Positions 50,164 through 59,207 of a stretch of DNA of 64,000 bases are shown piece after piece (position 1 is the first letter of the stretch; the number at the start of each line of letters is the position of its first letter). The position numbers and the translations under genes are program-made. The DNA comes from Micavibrio_A sp964539025 (GTDB lineage Bacteria; Pseudomonadota; Alphaproteobacteria; Micavibrionales; Micavibrionaceae), in the NCBI GenBank assembly GCA_964539025.1, contig CAZIFA010000003.1, positions 1 through 64,000 of the forward strand, written 5' to 3'. The notes beneath the pieces are model-generated. The model ran no database searches. It saw only the letters and a list, made by a program, of their open reading frames with translations, and was not told the DNA's origin.

Positions 50164-51150
50164 CTAATTAGTCCCGGTCATTCGAACCCGACCGTCGGCC
50201 TCTATGCCAGGCTTGACCTGCCCCTTGATCGTACCGACCCCCTGCCCGTAAGCAGGCGGCAGCAGCACTTCCCAGGTGGCGGCCTTTCCTTCGACATTAT
50301 ATTTCACTAATGTTCCATCGATTTTCTCAAGCTCATCAAGTATTTCCTGAATTCGCACCATGTGCTTGATGGCGTCCGATTGCAACGCGTTATAAGCATC
50401 GATCATCAATTGCTGCGATGCACGCTCGGTTTCGGTTTTAACCTTGGCCAGATCGCGGCTCATAGTATTGGTCAGGATGAACTGGAATATAAGGAACAAG
50501 AAAATCAAAAGCGTGGTTCCAACACCGATATACAGCAACATCATGGAAGCGGCGCGCGAAAGTTTTTCGGTGTAGAGCATCCGGTTTTTCCACGGCACGA
50601 TATCGGCAAGTTCCGGATTGATGGTCACGAAATTCGCATCCATCGATTGCATCCGCGGCAAAAGCGTACGAGCCGCGCCGATAAACACCTGCATCCGTCC
50701 CGTATCGGGGTCCCAGCGCAGGGCCGACGCCTGACCTTCTTGTTCGTACAGGTAAACCGTTTCCTTATCCCAGAATTCACTCTTGCCCGGCAGGGCTGCG
50801 GCCAGCGGGCACCAGCTATCGGGCGCGCTTGCCAGCGCCGTCGAAGGGCATGCAAGATACCACAGGCGACCACCGTCTGCGGAATACACAAAATGGACTT
50901 TTTCCGTACCGCAGGCTTGGGACGCTGCATTCCAAACAGCCTCCTCCTCCGATCCCGGAATATGCGGAACCGCGCCGCCGATAATCTCCTGCGGCAGGTA
51001 GGGCGTCAGGTTGGACTTGAAACTGGCAGCTTCACCGGCCAGATAATCGGCCATACCCGCGCGCGGACGCGATACACCATCACCTGACCTGCGCTCTGCG
51101 CTGGGTTTGCCGCGTTCGAGTACTTCCTTGTCTTTGGTCGAGATAGCCAA
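50164..51150 (-). CDS. inner-membrane assembly protein with large N-terminal domain
   Basis: 328 residues with one membrane helix at 203-225 (MMLLYIGVGTTLLIFLFLIFQFI), a ~200-residue N-terminal, probably cytoplasmic domain with four Cys (SQACGTEK, LACPSTA, SWCPL) and a short C-terminal coiled coil (RDLAKVKTETERASQQLMIDAYNALQ) and beta domain. The layout recalls GspL/PilN or the plasmid R64 PilO-type membrane protein, but the domain itself is not recognised. The gap to the GspF-like gene is 1 bp. It lies where a pilus locus encodes an alignment protein. Confidence 0.55.
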   Translation of the reverse strand: MAISTKDKEVLERGKPSAERRSGDGVSRPRAGMADYLAGEAASFKSNLTPYLPQEIIGGAVPHIPGSEEEAVWNAASQACGTEKVHFVYSADGGRLWYLACPSTALASAPDSWCPLAAALPGKSEFWDKETVYLYEQEGQASALRWDPDTGRMQVFIGAARTLLPRMQSMDANFVTINPELADIVPWKNRMLYTEKLSRAASMMLLYIGVGTTLLIFLFLIFQFILTNTMSRDLAKVKTETERASQQLMIDAYNALQSDAIKHMVRIQEILDELEKIDGTLVKYNVEGKAATWEVLLPPAYGQGVGTIKGQVKPGIEADGRVRMTGTN

Positions 51151-51151
51151 C

Positions 51152-52372
51152 CTAGAGAATCCCTTCCGTCAATCCCCCCATCATGCTGTCCATGCTCATA
51201 TTCATAACTGTTAGAGCAAAGATGGCAGAACCGAAAGCAATAGCGAGATAGACGCCGGTGAGTGCGAATGCGAGCCAAACGATCAAGGAGTGTTTCGTTT
51301 TTGCCGCCTGCGCCCGCATTTCGGCAATTGATTCCATGATTGTAGCAACTTGGCCAAGGTCCGACAAGGTAGCAAGTTCAAGACGTTCCGAGCGGGTCAG
51401 AGGTTCCCGGTCCATCGCCGCACCAAGGCTGATCCCGCGCTCAAGATCGGCATTGGTGGAGTTCCAGTAATTGTGAACTTCCGGCGATGTCGTCGCCTCG
51501 CCCGCTTGTTTCAAGGCGTCCGAAATGGGCACGAGACCGCGCATCATTCGGGCGCAGGCCGTCATGGAATCGGAAAAACCCAAATCGCGCAAGTAAGCGC
51601 CAATCAGGGGGATTTTGCGAACCATGCGCGCGGTCGGCCAGTCATCCTTACCGCGGTTGAGCCAGAAAGAGATGATGGCCCAGATCATGAAACCACCTAT
51701 GGCGAAGGCCGAATAGATAAGGATGTCCCAGGTCAGGTCCAGATTGTTGACAACGCGGTTATATTTTTCAAGTTCTTCAGGCTTTTCCGGCGCGTTGCCG
51801 TGAAACCAACCCAAGACCATGTCTTTCCCCCAGAAAAGCGATTGAACGATGGTGACCAGATCGAATCCCAGCCAACCCATCGTTCCCATAATAGCGCGGG
51901 CGTTTTTCTTCTTCTGCGTGATCGAATGGATGGCGTGCGGAATACCTTCGGCCAGTTTGTTTGCGCGTTCGGAAGCCGCGAGAATCGCAAGCGTACCCTT
52001 ATCGAAAATGTTCAGCGACTTGAGCGCGTCCATAACCCCAAGGCCCCTGGACAGGGCTTCGCGCGCGGGCGCCAGAATGTTCTGGCGCATCGGATTTTGT
52101 TCAGCCTGGATGATCTTCCAGAACGCGACACCGGGGGATGTGGACATCGAACGAAACATAATCCCGCGCAACAACTGCACCTGCCACCATGTTGATCTGG
52201 CAAGCAATCTTTCGAGCGGCGATCTTTCGTGCGGACGAATGGAAAGAACGTAGCCACCTTTCTTGATGACAGCACTTCTCACATCTTCTTCAGACGGAAG
52301 ATAAAACGATTCCAGAGCCTTTTTCGGCCCGGAAGTGCTGTCATAAGCAATTTCGGCAACCCACTGTCTCAT
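51152..52372 (-). CDS. type II secretion/type IV pilus inner-membrane platform protein (GspF/PilC-like)
   Basis: 406 residues. Cytoplasmic N-terminal domain with SPEEDVRSAVIKKGGYVLSI-like start (LPSEEDVRSAVIKKGGYVLSI), the T2SSF repeat FWKIIQAEQNPMRQNILAPAREALSRGLGVMDAL and again FSDSMTACARMMRGLVPISDALKQAG...LERGISLGAAMDREPLTRSERLELATLSDLGQVATIMESIAE. Membrane helices near 218-242 and at the end (SLIVWLAFALTGVYLAIAFGSAIFALTVM). It receives force from the ATPase, encoded 29 bp upstream. Confidence 0.85.
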   Translation of the reverse strand: MRQWVAEIAYDSTSGPKKALESFYLPSEEDVRSAVIKKGGYVLSIRPHERSPLERLLARSTWWQVQLLRGIMFRSMSTSPGVAFWKIIQAEQNPMRQNILAPAREALSRGLGVMDALKSLNIFDKGTLAILAASERANKLAEGIPHAIHSITQKKKNARAIMGTMGWLGFDLVTIVQSLFWGKDMVLGWFHGNAPEKPEELEKYNRVVNNLDLTWDILIYSAFAIGGFMIWAIISFWLNRGKDDWPTARMVRKIPLIGAYLRDLGFSDSMTACARMMRGLVPISDALKQAGEATTSPEVHNYWNSTNADLERGISLGAAMDREPLTRSERLELATLSDLGQVATIMESIAEMRAQAAKTKHSLIVWLAFALTGVYLAIAFGSAIFALTVMNMSMDSMMGGLTEGIL

Positions 52373-52401
52373 TTATAAATTCCAAAAAAACGATAAAAGA
52401 A

Positions 52402-54225
52402 TTACTCTTCGAGGTAGGACATAGCGGCCTTCGGATCGACAAGACCGCTCTTGATGAGATCGATCAGACCTTCGCGGCGCGTGTGAACGATCACACCTTC
52501 TTCATGAATGATATCATTCACGTTTTGCATTAACGCTTCGTAAATGGAATTTCTCTGGGCGGGACCAAGAGTGATAAGAATGGCGTCCAATAGCAGAGTT
52601 CGGCCCGAAATACCGGTCCTATTACATAAGTCGCAGCCGGAGCCGTTATGTGTCCGAATGGATGTTTCACCGGTCAGCGGCTGCAAGGAGGCTAATTCCT
52701 CCGGCCGCATGATTTCGCCCAACTTCTGATGGTGGGCGCAGCCCTGACAAAGGGTACGCACAAGGCGCTGGTTCATGATCGCGCGCACCTGCTGTGCCAG
52801 AGTGAAGGTAGAAGATCTTTCACGCTCGGACGGCATCAGGGACCTTAGACGTTCGAAAGTCTGCAAAGCCGTATCGGCGTGAACGGTCGAAATAACCGTG
52901 TGGCCGGATTCAGCAGCACGCAAGGATGTTTCCACCGTGTCAGCATCGCGCATCTCCCCGATGATGATATAATCCGGGTCGTGACGCATCGCGGCGCGGA
53001 TCAGGTCGGCGAATTCGCCGCCATGCATCCCGGGGCGCACCTGCCATTGCGTGGCATAGCGCAGTTCGTATTCGATCGGGTCTTCGATGGTCAGAACGTG
53101 TTTGCGACGTCTATCGATCTGCTGCACGCAAGCATAAAGCGTTGTGGTTTTACCCGAGCCTGTCGGACCAGAGAGCAAAATCAAGCCGCCGCCGCCTTTG
53201 ATTTCAGGCGAGAGAAGATTTGAGAGATAATCACCGACATCGGGATGACGACGGAACAATTCGTCAAAGCCTTTCAGAGCAGCGCGGTCGAGCAAACGCA
53301 AGGTGATTTTTTCGCCGTCCTGCCCCTGCGGCCCTGCGGCCACCCGAACATCGACCGAACGGCCCTGCCAGATAAAGCCGAAACGCCCGTCTTTGGGCGT
53401 CACACGATCCCCGAAGTTCAGACCAGCATCGCGTTTGAGCAACGTCGTCAAACGCGCCATGGCATCGGACGGTAACAAGTGCATCGGGATCAGGTCACCG
53501 TCAATCCTGTACTTGATCCAGTTAGGCGAATCCGCGCCGCCATCTTGCACAAGGTGGATATCGGATGCGCGCATCTGCAAAGCCTCGGCGAGCATGTCGC
53601 GCTGAAACTGGTTTAGCAGCAAGCCGTTGTCGGTATCAGAGAGCCATTGCGCCAGCGTCTTTTCCGTACGGTCGGCTGACAAATCATGCACCGAACGCAG
53701 CGTTTCGAGCAATTCGGCACGATCCCACATTTCAACATCGACTTTGTCGACGCGAAAACCGGAGCGCGTGGCGGTAGAAATAAGCGCATCGATCTGGCGC
53801 TGGTTCAAATCATTGAGCGGCGCGATTTTCATCACACCGTCTCTTAGACCGATCAGGTGAATGGAGAGCGGTAACCATGCCTGAACGGGCAGCACGGAGC
53901 GAAGCTGGTCCCCCGTGGCGCGGTCTTTGATCCCCTGCTCTTCTTCAAGCTCGGAAGTACCGGTCGCGCCGGCCATATCGAGAAGCTGTTCGGTGGAACG
54001 TGAAACGCCCTGTTCGATGAACATGGCGCGCTCACGCTGCACCATGTCGAGGTAGCGCTCGCGACCTTCGATGGAACGCGCACGGCGACGATCAGACCAA
54101 CGCTTATCAATACCGCCGGATGAAGACTGATTGTTTTTTTTGCGGTCGTCAGCACGACGTTCTTCCACGCCCGAAGAAAGGGTATCCGATGTGGGCGTTC
54201 CCGGTGGTATGTCCTGCTCGCTCAT
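52402..54225 (-). CDS. type II secretion/type IV pilus assembly ATPase (GspE/PilB-like)
   Basis: 607 residues, a hexameric cytoplasmic motor. Walker A GPTGSGKT at 353-360, Asp box (ASDIHLVQDGG), His/Walker B region GEMRDADTVETSLRAAESGHTVISTVHA, and a four-Cys zinc motif C..C...C..C (LCQGCAHHQ / CDLCNRTG). The N-terminal ~110 residues are Arg/Ser-rich and poorly conserved. The zinc motif marks extension-type (PilB/GspE) motors, not PilT retraction motors. No PilT lies in the window. Confidence 0.93.
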   Translation of the reverse strand: MSEQDIPPGTPTSDTLSSGVEERRADDRKKNNQSSSGGIDKRWSDRRRARSIEGRERYLDMVQRERAMFIEQGVSRSTEQLLDMAGATGTSELEEEQGIKDRATGDQLRSVLPVQAWLPLSIHLIGLRDGVMKIAPLNDLNQRQIDALISTATRSGFRVDKVDVEMWDRAELLETLRSVHDLSADRTEKTLAQWLSDTDNGLLLNQFQRDMLAEALQMRASDIHLVQDGGADSPNWIKYRIDGDLIPMHLLPSDAMARLTTLLKRDAGLNFGDRVTPKDGRFGFIWQGRSVDVRVAAGPQGQDGEKITLRLLDRAALKGFDELFRRHPDVGDYLSNLLSPEIKGGGGLILLSGPTGSGKTTTLYACVQQIDRRRKHVLTIEDPIEYELRYATQWQVRPGMHGGEFADLIRAAMRHDPDYIIIGEMRDADTVETSLRAAESGHTVISTVHADTALQTFERLRSLMPSERERSSTFTLAQQVRAIMNQRLVRTLCQGCAHHQKLGEIMRPEELASLQPLTGETSIRTHNGSGCDLCNRTGISGRTLLLDAILITLGPAQRNSIYEALMQNVNDIIHEEGVIVHTRREGLIDLIKSGLVDPKAAMSYLEE

Positions 54226-54239
54226 CCTGAACCAATCGG

Positions 54240-55886
54240 CTATTGAGAGGGTGTGGAAGCACTTGTCGCAGCGGGGCTCGTCGTCGAGGAAGCCCCTCCA
54301 CCCGTTGATTGTGTATTAAGAAGGTTAACGGAAGATGAAGACCGAACGGGGGATAACGATCGGTCGAACAAAAGAAGAACCTTCTGGTCACCGCTCTGGA
54401 ACTCTACGGCGCTGGGACGTATCAAAATGGTCCACAGAACGCCCCCGATCACAGCCTGTTCACCATCGAACACAACCCTGCTTCCGCCGGGTCCCGCCAC
54501 GATGGCACGCTTGGCGGAATAGGATGTGATCGTGTATCCGTCGAGAATGCCGCGGACATCGACCTTGGGAATGGCTCGCTCACCGCTGGTGTTCTGAGAT
54601 TTATTGCCTGCCCCCCTCTGTCCATCTTCCATGACATCTTCCACGTCATCCAGCGACAAAGGCTGGATATTGCTGATGATCGCCTCGGGACCGGGATCGC
54701 CCAGCATAATGGCCTTGCTGTCTTTGTTTACAGCCTTAGCGGCGCTTCCACGCAAGGGCATAACCAGAATGCCACGTGCACCGGTATGCGATATCTGCAC
54801 GTCATCGACAATACCGCCTTTCCGCACCGGCTCCCACGTCATGGTGAGCGGGCAAGCTTCGAGCGGAGTCAGAACATCGCCTGTTTTGCATCCGCTCTTT
54901 TCCGCACGAACGCCGTTTTCGGAATTGGACATGCGGATTCCTGTGAGTGTTAGAGGAACATCGCCGACATTGACCAGCGATACGGTGATAGATGCATTTT
55001 GCGCGATGCCGTTACCAAAATTGATTTCCTCCTTCGAGGACACCAGAAGGCCTTTGCCCGGAATGGCATCAGGGAACACTTTCGCCGTTTCCGCGACATC
55101 GGGATCATACGCGCCCTTCAATTCCACGGTAGAAACGCCGGTCGAACCGTTATGCTTGACGATGATGGTGCCCGTCGCCGGACCGCGCTTTTCCGGCGAC
55201 CATGTGATCGAAGCCACGCAGGCCGCACCGGTCATTAACTCGCCGCAATTGGATTCAACGCTGAAACCGGATTGAGATCCGGCCGCTATGCGAACATCCT
55301 CAACCTTGATCGTTTTCGATGTCTTGTTACGAAGGATCATGGCCTTCATCTGCGGACGGCTTTCGGCCAGCGTACCAAAATCAATCGCACTCGGAATCGT
55401 TTCAAGATCGCTGACCAGGTCTTTTGAATCCACACCCGTATTATCCACGCTGCCTTCTATGGTGGAGGTCAGAAGTTTCGCGCGACCGTCATGGCGCATC
55501 AGCATCTCAACCCTGAACTTGCCGGACTGCAATCCCTTGATCTGTACGGAAATGGCACAGACTTCACCCGGCGCAATCGCAGCAAGCGCGCACTGGTTTT
55601 CGCCGATCGTCGCGGAGATGTTGGAAGATGGGTAAAGATTGATCGCGCCTGTCTTGATCGGCTTTGCGTCGTCGTTGCGCAAAAGAACCACAACCTGCGC
55701 AGCCGCGCCAAGCGCCACGGAACCCGCATCGACCTTGTCGCTGACAGGTTTCAGATCACCGCCCTGCCCCGTCCCGCCGCGCGCGCCCGGATCGTCGAAC
55801 GCCGATTGCGCATAAGCGCCCGATGCGAACGACATCAGGGCGATCAGAACAAGGGCGGCATATCGAACGCTAAAATATCTGGACAT
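54240..55886 (-). CDS. periplasmic protein with Ig-like (ASH-type) repeats and a PilP/GspC-like domain
   Basis: 548 residues. Signal peptide MSRYFSVRYAALVLIALMSFASGAYAQ. Three beta-sandwich repeats follow, each with a conserved Cys pair: NQCALAAIAPGEVCAISVQIKG (first), IDFGTLAESRP...SNCGELMTGAACVASITWSPEKRG (second), INFGNGIAQNASITVSLVNVGDVPLTLTGI...GCKTGDVLTPLEACPLTMTWEP (third). These look like ASH/choice-of-anchor modules. After a linker, residues ~440-515 (LDGYTITSYSAKRAIVAGPGGSRVVFDGEQAVIGGVLWTILI) resemble the secretin-docking domain of PilP/GspC. The C-terminus is Ser/Thr-rich. Position next to the secretin supports docking to it. The gap to the ATPase gene is 14 bp. Confidence 0.65.
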   Translation of the reverse strand: MSRYFSVRYAALVLIALMSFASGAYAQSAFDDPGARGGTGQGGDLKPVSDKVDAGSVALGAAAQVVVLLRNDDAKPIKTGAINLYPSSNISATIGENQCALAAIAPGEVCAISVQIKGLQSGKFRVEMLMRHDGRAKLLTSTIEGSVDNTGVDSKDLVSDLETIPSAIDFGTLAESRPQMKAMILRNKTSKTIKVEDVRIAAGSQSGFSVESNCGELMTGAACVASITWSPEKRGPATGTIIVKHNGSTGVSTVELKGAYDPDVAETAKVFPDAIPGKGLLVSSKEEINFGNGIAQNASITVSLVNVGDVPLTLTGIRMSNSENGVRAEKSGCKTGDVLTPLEACPLTMTWEPVRKGGIVDDVQISHTGARGILVMPLRGSAAKAVNKDSKAIMLGDPGPEAIISNIQPLSLDDVEDVMEDGQRGAGNKSQNTSGERAIPKVDVRGILDGYTITSYSAKRAIVAGPGGSRVVFDGEQAVIGGVLWTILIRPSAVEFQSGDQKVLLLFDRSLSPVRSSSSVNLLNTQSTGGGASSTTSPAATSASTPSQ

Positions 55887-56043
55887 GCTGTTTCAGTACT
55901 AGAAAACCTTGGTGAAAAAAGGCACGGGGTCCGAATCGGATGATCCAGACTGTTCCCGGCATTTTACCATGAAAATACAGAGGTCCTACAATAAGTTGGG
56001 TTATGAACAGGCTTATACACAAACCATCCGCTAATCGGATATC

Positions 56044-58131
56044 TCAATATCTGGGCGTGTAATAATCGTAGGTTTCATAGGCCGAAGTTGGCGTCGGCGA
56101 AGGCGTGGATGAAGCCTGCGGGGGTGAGGTTATAGCATTAGGATCGTAGAGCGGAATCGTCGATGGCGGCAGAGGATCGTCCTCCGTCTGCAACGATTGC
56201 GGCGGCTCGTAGGCCGTGGCTGGCGGAAGGTAGGTCGATGGTGCGGATGTCGTACTGGTAGACGCAAATCCCGACCCGCGGCGGAACCGCGCATCCTCGT
56301 AAACGGAATCGTCACTATTCGCAGGCGGCGCACTGGTGATCGCCGGAGCAGATTCCCACGATGGTTCCGCAGGATACACGGGTGCCGGCGTAATGGACAC
56401 AGGGGCAGATGCAACAGCAGGTGCGATAGGCAAAGGAGCGGATGAAACCGGCGCGGGCGTCACAGGAGCCGGAGAAGCCGGCACAACTTTAACAGGCGCC
56501 GGACTTAAAGGGGCAGGAGCGCTATCCGGCATTTCTTCTTGAACCGCCTCCACAACCGCAGCTTTGGCGATGGGCGCATCTGCCCCCCGGACATTACTGT
56601 ATTCGGCGGGTTGATTATATGCCGACGCGGCAGCATCATGCGGCGAGGCCATCGCCTCGCCCGTCCCCGCCACTTTGTGTTTCTTCATCGCGTAATCGAC
56701 GTAACGTTTATCATTCGCCGCCGTATAAACTATCACGCGCGGACGCAGCAGGATAACGAGTTCAAGATTCTGCGCCTGCGCCGTGCGCGAATCCGGGATG
56801 ATCGGCTTCATGAACCCTATCCCCTTGCTCTCAAAATTATCATTCTCGCGCACCAATCCGGCGATCAGGACGGAATCGCCAGGGCGAACACGAATTTGCG
56901 TCGAAAGCTGGCGCTCGGACGTCTGAGGCAACTGGATAGTCGTACTGCCGCCGTCATCGCCCGTGTCGGCGAAGGCAAAGTTCTCAATGTCTTTCACATC
57001 CGTCAGCTCAATAGCGACGTTCGCATAAACTGTGGCCTTATCCCACGAACTGCCGATGGTAAGCGTAAAGCCTGTGTCCACGGAATCCGTATTAACCGAT
57101 GTCGTTGACTGCCCTTGGTCCAGTGTCGTGGCAATCTGCGAAACATAGTTTTGCGTATCCGCCACGCGAAGCTCCGCCTCGGAACCCGACAGCACAGTGA
57201 TTTGTGGCTGCGAAATCGTCTTGACCGCGCCGAACTGTGAAAGGAATTTCACGATATCGGTCGGTACACCATTGAGGTCTTTGGTCGTTGGCAGACCTAT
57301 ACTGATCGGCCCCAAAAAGTCCGCGCCTATGGCACCATCGATACCAACACTAGCATTGAACTTGCCGAACGTGTCGATCATCGACCAGTCTATACCGGTG
57401 GAGTTGCCCGAATTGAGCGAAACTTCCCAAATATAGGTTTCAAACACGATCATGGCCGTGTTGGCGCGAAGACGTTGGAAGTACCGCGTTGCAACCTCAG
57501 CTGTTCTTTGCGTCGCCGCATAGACGATGGTGCGAGTCGTGGGGTCGACGATCGGTGCCGTGCTGCCCGCACCCAATATAGCCGCAAGACCGGCAGACAC
57601 GTCGTCGAGATATCCATTTTCTTCCCCCGTGCCCAGCGGCGGCAGAGTCACGGTGAAAGTCTGCGTGTCCTTGATGACGATCGTGCCATCGTCATAAGAA
57701 CAATACAGATTGGCAAGAGAACACACCTGATTGACGACCTTGCCAAGATCGCCGCGCAGGTTGGCAACCGTGATCTGGCGTGTCAAGCCTTCCTGCGTTT
57801 CGAAGGCCAGCGAAATATCGTAATCAGCAAGTATCAGTTGCAACGCGCCCGCCAGCGTTTCACCGCGCAGTTCAAACGGTCCGACCATCTCATGCGGCAT
57901 GGCATCGCCATCGGACACTTCAGGAACGAGAATATCCTCGCCAAGCGGCAGATACATCACAGAATCAGGACGTTCATTCACCGCTTTTTTACGGGCATCA
58001 GCGGAAACAGGGGGCGGAATATTGACGTTGCGTGCATCGGGAATGTCAACCATCGCACAGCCGGACGTAACCAGCATCGCGCAAATCGCGATGGCATTTA
58101 CAAGGCCTATACGTCCCTTACGCGTCATCAA
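56044..58131 (-). CDS. lipoprotein secretin (PilN/PilQ-like) with a long Pro/Ala/Ser tail
   Basis: 695 residues. Lipoprotein signal with Cys25 (AICAMLVTSGCAM). A periplasmic domain with an N0/STN-like start (GPFELRGETLAGALQLILADYDISLAFE...EGLTRQITVANLRGDLGKVVNQVCSLANL), then the secretin domain: ISQPQITVLSGSEAELRVADTQNYVSQI and TSERQLSTQIRVRPGDSVLIAGLVRENDN...GIGFMKPIIPDSRTAQAQNLELVILLRPRVIV. Residues ~490-695 are a Pro/Ala/Ser-rich tail ending YETYDYYTPRY, absent in typical secretins. The lipid anchor and short N-terminal region match R64-type PilN. Forms the outer-membrane pore of the locus. Confidence 0.88.
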   Translation of the reverse strand: MMTRKGRIGLVNAIAICAMLVTSGCAMVDIPDARNVNIPPPVSADARKKAVNERPDSVMYLPLGEDILVPEVSDGDAMPHEMVGPFELRGETLAGALQLILADYDISLAFETQEGLTRQITVANLRGDLGKVVNQVCSLANLYCSYDDGTIVIKDTQTFTVTLPPLGTGEENGYLDDVSAGLAAILGAGSTAPIVDPTTRTIVYAATQRTAEVATRYFQRLRANTAMIVFETYIWEVSLNSGNSTGIDWSMIDTFGKFNASVGIDGAIGADFLGPISIGLPTTKDLNGVPTDIVKFLSQFGAVKTISQPQITVLSGSEAELRVADTQNYVSQIATTLDQGQSTTSVNTDSVDTGFTLTIGSSWDKATVYANVAIELTDVKDIENFAFADTGDDGGSTTIQLPQTSERQLSTQIRVRPGDSVLIAGLVRENDNFESKGIGFMKPIIPDSRTAQAQNLELVILLRPRVIVYTAANDKRYVDYAMKKHKVAGTGEAMASPHDAAASAYNQPAEYSNVRGADAPIAKAAVVEAVQEEMPDSAPAPLSPAPVKVVPASPAPVTPAPVSSAPLPIAPAVASAPVSITPAPVYPAEPSWESAPAITSAPPANSDDSVYEDARFRRGSGFASTSTTSAPSTYLPPATAYEPPQSLQTEDDPLPPSTIPLYDPNAITSPPQASSTPSPTPTSAYETYDYYTPRY

Positions 58132-58135
58132 TGCG

Positions 58136-58534
58136 TTAGCCTCTTCTTTTATAGGCTTCGATTGTCCTCAACACCGTTTTGACAAGCCTGTCTTTTTGAA
58201 CAGGCTTGATCATAACAGCACTGACGCCCCAGATTCCTGCCTTTTCAAGCAGGTCCGGGTTATTGTCGCCGGTAACCAGAATAACGGGGGTATCCATATC
58301 GAGACCACGGATACTCCTGATAAATTCAAATCCATCCACAGGTTCCATCCGCACATCGACGATGGCCAATGAAACAGGATCCCGCTTGATATGCTGTTGC
58401 TTTACGAAATCCAGAGCGTGATCGCCCTGCGATGCCTCGATTATGTCCGCGCCAGTTTCAGCGAGATAGCGCACAATCTGCATGCGCACAAAATCATTGT
58501 CTTCGACGACCAGGATTTTACTTTTATCAGACAT
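58136..58534 (-). CDS. single-domain response regulator (CheY-like)
   Basis: 132 residues, a receiver domain alone. It begins KSKILVVEDNDFVR (acidic pocket ED), phospho-Asp60 in LAIVDVRMEPVDGFE, switch Thr in ILVTGDN and Lys near 115 in VMIKPVQ. No DNA-binding domain, so it would act by protein contact. It is the first gene of the secretion locus, with only 4 bp before the secretin gene, and could receive phosphate from the hybrid kinase at 45.7 kb; pairing is inference. Confidence 0.88.
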   Translation of the reverse strand: MSDKSKILVVEDNDFVRMQIVRYLAETGADIIEASQGDHALDFVKQQHIKRDPVSLAIVDVRMEPVDGFEFIRSIRGLDMDTPVILVTGDNNPDLLEKAGIWGVSAVMIKPVQKDRLVKTVLRTIEAYKRRG

Positions 58535-58594
58535 CGCTCCGGACGGAACCTTCTTGGCAGGACTGCTATATGTGAATCACAATTCAAAACCGTA

Positions 58595-58626
58595 AAGGAA
58601 GGATTTTGAATAAGCAATCCTTCCTT
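58595..58626. promoter_or_regulatory. perfect 11-bp inverted repeat in the divergent promoter region
   Basis: aaggaaggatt-N10-aatccttcctt in the 148-bp spacer between the response-regulator gene and the prepilin peptidase gene. A third half-like site (aaggatt) follows at 58643. With both arms perfect and no U-run, an operator is more likely than a terminator. Confidence 0.5.
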
Positions 58627-58682
58627 GCGGGCTTTCCACGGAAAGGATTATGATGGGAGAAACCGTGAGTTAGCGCTTTTCA

Positions 58683-59207
58683 ATGTTCGAAATAATTACC
58701 CTCTTATGCATCGTTTGCGCCATCGGCCTGCTGATCGCGTTGGCGTTGATCGACTTACGTCACTGGATTCTCCCTGACGAACTCAATCTCGCGCTAGGTA
58801 TTACCGGAATCATTTTTCATTTTGCCACAGCCTATCGTTTTCTCGACATCACGCAGATGCTTCTGGGCGGCGCGCTCGGCGCGGGTATACTCTACGCCAT
58901 TCGTTTTATCGCCAATCGTCATTACGGACGCGACACGCTCGGGCTTGGCGACGTAAAATTGATGGGGGCCGCGGGGTTATGGCTCGGCATTGATGGAATT
59001 CTTCAAGCTGTGACGATCGGCGCGCTCGCCGGGCTCGTACATGGCCTCGCCTACGCCGCCTGTCTTGCCATGAAAGAAAAAAAGAAATTCACAATCTCGC
59101 AATTATCGATACCGGCCGGGCCCGGATTCGCGGTTGGAATCATAACCAGCGGTTTCATCCTCTTTCATACTTATATTATGGAGACGATTAATGTCCTCCT
59201 CTCTTGA
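58683..59207 (+). CDS. prepilin peptidase (A24 family), short form
   Basis: 174 residues, six membrane helices. Catalytic aspartates in LIDLRHWILPDELN and in the GxGD motif GLGDVKLMGA. The cytoplasmic methyltransferase domain of PilD is missing, so it is the short (CpaA/R64 PilU-like) form that cleaves leader peptides but may not methylate. It is divergent from the secretion locus and is the natural candidate to process the two pilin-like proteins. It overlaps the CoA transferase gene by 17 bp. Confidence 0.9.
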   Translation: MFEIITLLCIVCAIGLLIALALIDLRHWILPDELNLALGITGIIFHFATAYRFLDITQMLLGGALGAGILYAIRFIANRHYGRDTLGLGDVKLMGAAGLWLGIDGILQAVTIGALAGLVHGLAYAACLAMKEKKKFTISQLSIPAGPGFAVGIITSGFILFHTYIMETINVLLS

